Source of the DNA: JAVBPT01 sp031549455
GTDB lineage: Bacteria > Bacillota > Clostridia > Lachnospirales > JAKSVV01
Reading direction: 5' to 3'
Assembly: GCA_031549455.1 (NCBI GenBank)
Contig: JAVBPT010000041.1
Location: forward strand, 1-39,822
Length of the DNA stretch: 39,822 bases
This document shows positions 39,417-39,822 of this stretch, piece by piece; within the stretch, counting starts at the first letter, position 1, and each line of letters starts with the position of its first letter. A model generated the notes under the pieces. The model saw nothing but the letters and a program-made list of their open reading frames with translations. It was not told the origin of the DNA and did no database searches. The position numbers and the translations under genes are program-made.

Positions 39417-39822
39417 TTAATAATTCTTTAAAGCATCCTCAATTTGATCACCATATTTGTCAAAAGCATCTTCAATATCTTTTTCATATTCGTCAAAACC
39501 TTTTTGCATACCCATATTAATGCTAATTCCAACAGCAATATCTTTGCTTTCATCTGTGCCATATACTTTATTATTACTTACTGTAAACTTACCATTTTTT
39601 GTATCAGGGTACACATCCATAAATCTTTCTTTATATTTGTATGACCAAGTTTGAATAAATCCGCCTGCTAGAACTTCTTCAAACGTCTTCTCTATATCAC
39701 CATCACCAAAGCCAAAACCTTGAACATTACGATTATCATCTGAAACCTTTGCTGTTGCATCATAAACCTTTCTTAACCAGGTCTCATATTCCTCCTTTGC
39801 TATATCTCCGCCATCTTTAATG
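39417..39822 (-). CDS. Unrecognised protein, C-terminal part (cut by window edge)
   Basis: The minus strand is open from the right edge to a stop at 39417, giving at least 134 residues without an in-window start that must be used. The sequence is polar and acidic, with D-I-A-K-E-E-Y-E-T-W-L, G-F-G-F-G-D-G-D-I-E-K-T-F-E-E-V-L, K-F-T-V-S-N-N-K-V-Y-G-T and a C-terminus of repeated Asp, Glu and Tyr (Y-E-K-D-I-E-D-A-F-D-K-Y-G-D-Q-I-E-D-A). I see no known family. Its base composition is more A/T-rich than the housekeeping genes to the left. Confidence 0.6.
   Translation of the reverse strand, partial: IKDGGDIAKEEYETWLRKVYDATAKVSDDNRNVQGFGFGDGDIEKTFEEVLAGGFIQTWSYKYKERFMDVYPDTKNGKFTVSNNKVYGTDESKDIAVGISINMGMQKGFDEYEKDIEDAFDKYGDQIEDALKNY

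Overview
The window looks like a chromosomal segment from a low-G+C, spore-forming Firmicute of the class Clostridia, probably Lachnospirales-like. The reasons are the A/T-rich intergenic DNA, strong GGAGG-type ribosome binding sites, and the gene content: rimO-pgsA-recA, mutL next to miaA, ybeY-dgkA, yvcK, queH, a SpoVT-like domain protein and small spore-type paralogues. Almost all genes lie on the minus strand. The organism assignment is inference.

Layout. (1) 1-13.4 kb, minus strand, housekeeping: an RluD-type pseudouridine synthase (partial), a DUF4015 glycosidase-like protein, rdgB, dusB, queH, birA, mutS, yvcK, an aluminium-resistance PLP enzyme, miaA, an HD phosphohydrolase and mutL. 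tRNA modification, nucleotide-pool cleaning and mismatch repair dominate. (2) 13.44-16.06 kb, plus strand: four tandem cassettes. Each has its own near-consensus promoter, a structured leader carrying a second GGAGG far upstream of the start codon, a small ORF and a strong intrinsic terminator. The four proteins are related through a repeating unit of about 65-70 residues that I do not recognise. This is the first main discovery candidate. (3) 16.29-18.8 kb, minus: DUF3048 protein, a DgkA-PAP2 fusion, ybeY. (4) 18.8-23.1 kb, minus: a MacB-type ABC export operon with a large secreted and anchored CARDB-like protein and a one-TM small protein. (5) 23.2-25.5 kb: a tandem ribbon-helix-helix regulator, a stand-alone SpoVT-type GAF domain (plus strand), recA, and a small coiled-coil protein in front of recA. 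(6) 25.5-29.1 kb: pgsA, rimO, a CYTH protein and a glycosyltransferase. (7) 29.2-33.9 kb: DUF2207, LemA, HtpX, a zinc-ribbon protein and a radical SAM protein in one tight operon. (8) 33.98-35.2 kb: a RelA/SpoT-domain gene preceded by what reads as a ykkC-class riboswitch with its own promoter and a terminator-like expression platform. This is the second main candidate, because the ykkC class includes ppGpp sensors. (9) 35.2-38.0 kb: a second glycosyltransferase, a CPBP membrane protease and an alpha/beta hydrolase. (10) 38.2-39.8 kb: two tandem small paralogues (the second frameshifted by one missing base), tRNA-Gly(GCC), and an unrecognised protein running off the right edge.

How the parts fit: most genes are basal information processing or envelope maintenance in short, often translationally coupled operons. 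The unusual elements are the two RNA-regulated loci (the cassette array and the RelA/SpoT gene), which stand apart in architecture from the routine operons around them. All family assignments come from reading motifs by eye; no database search was possible.
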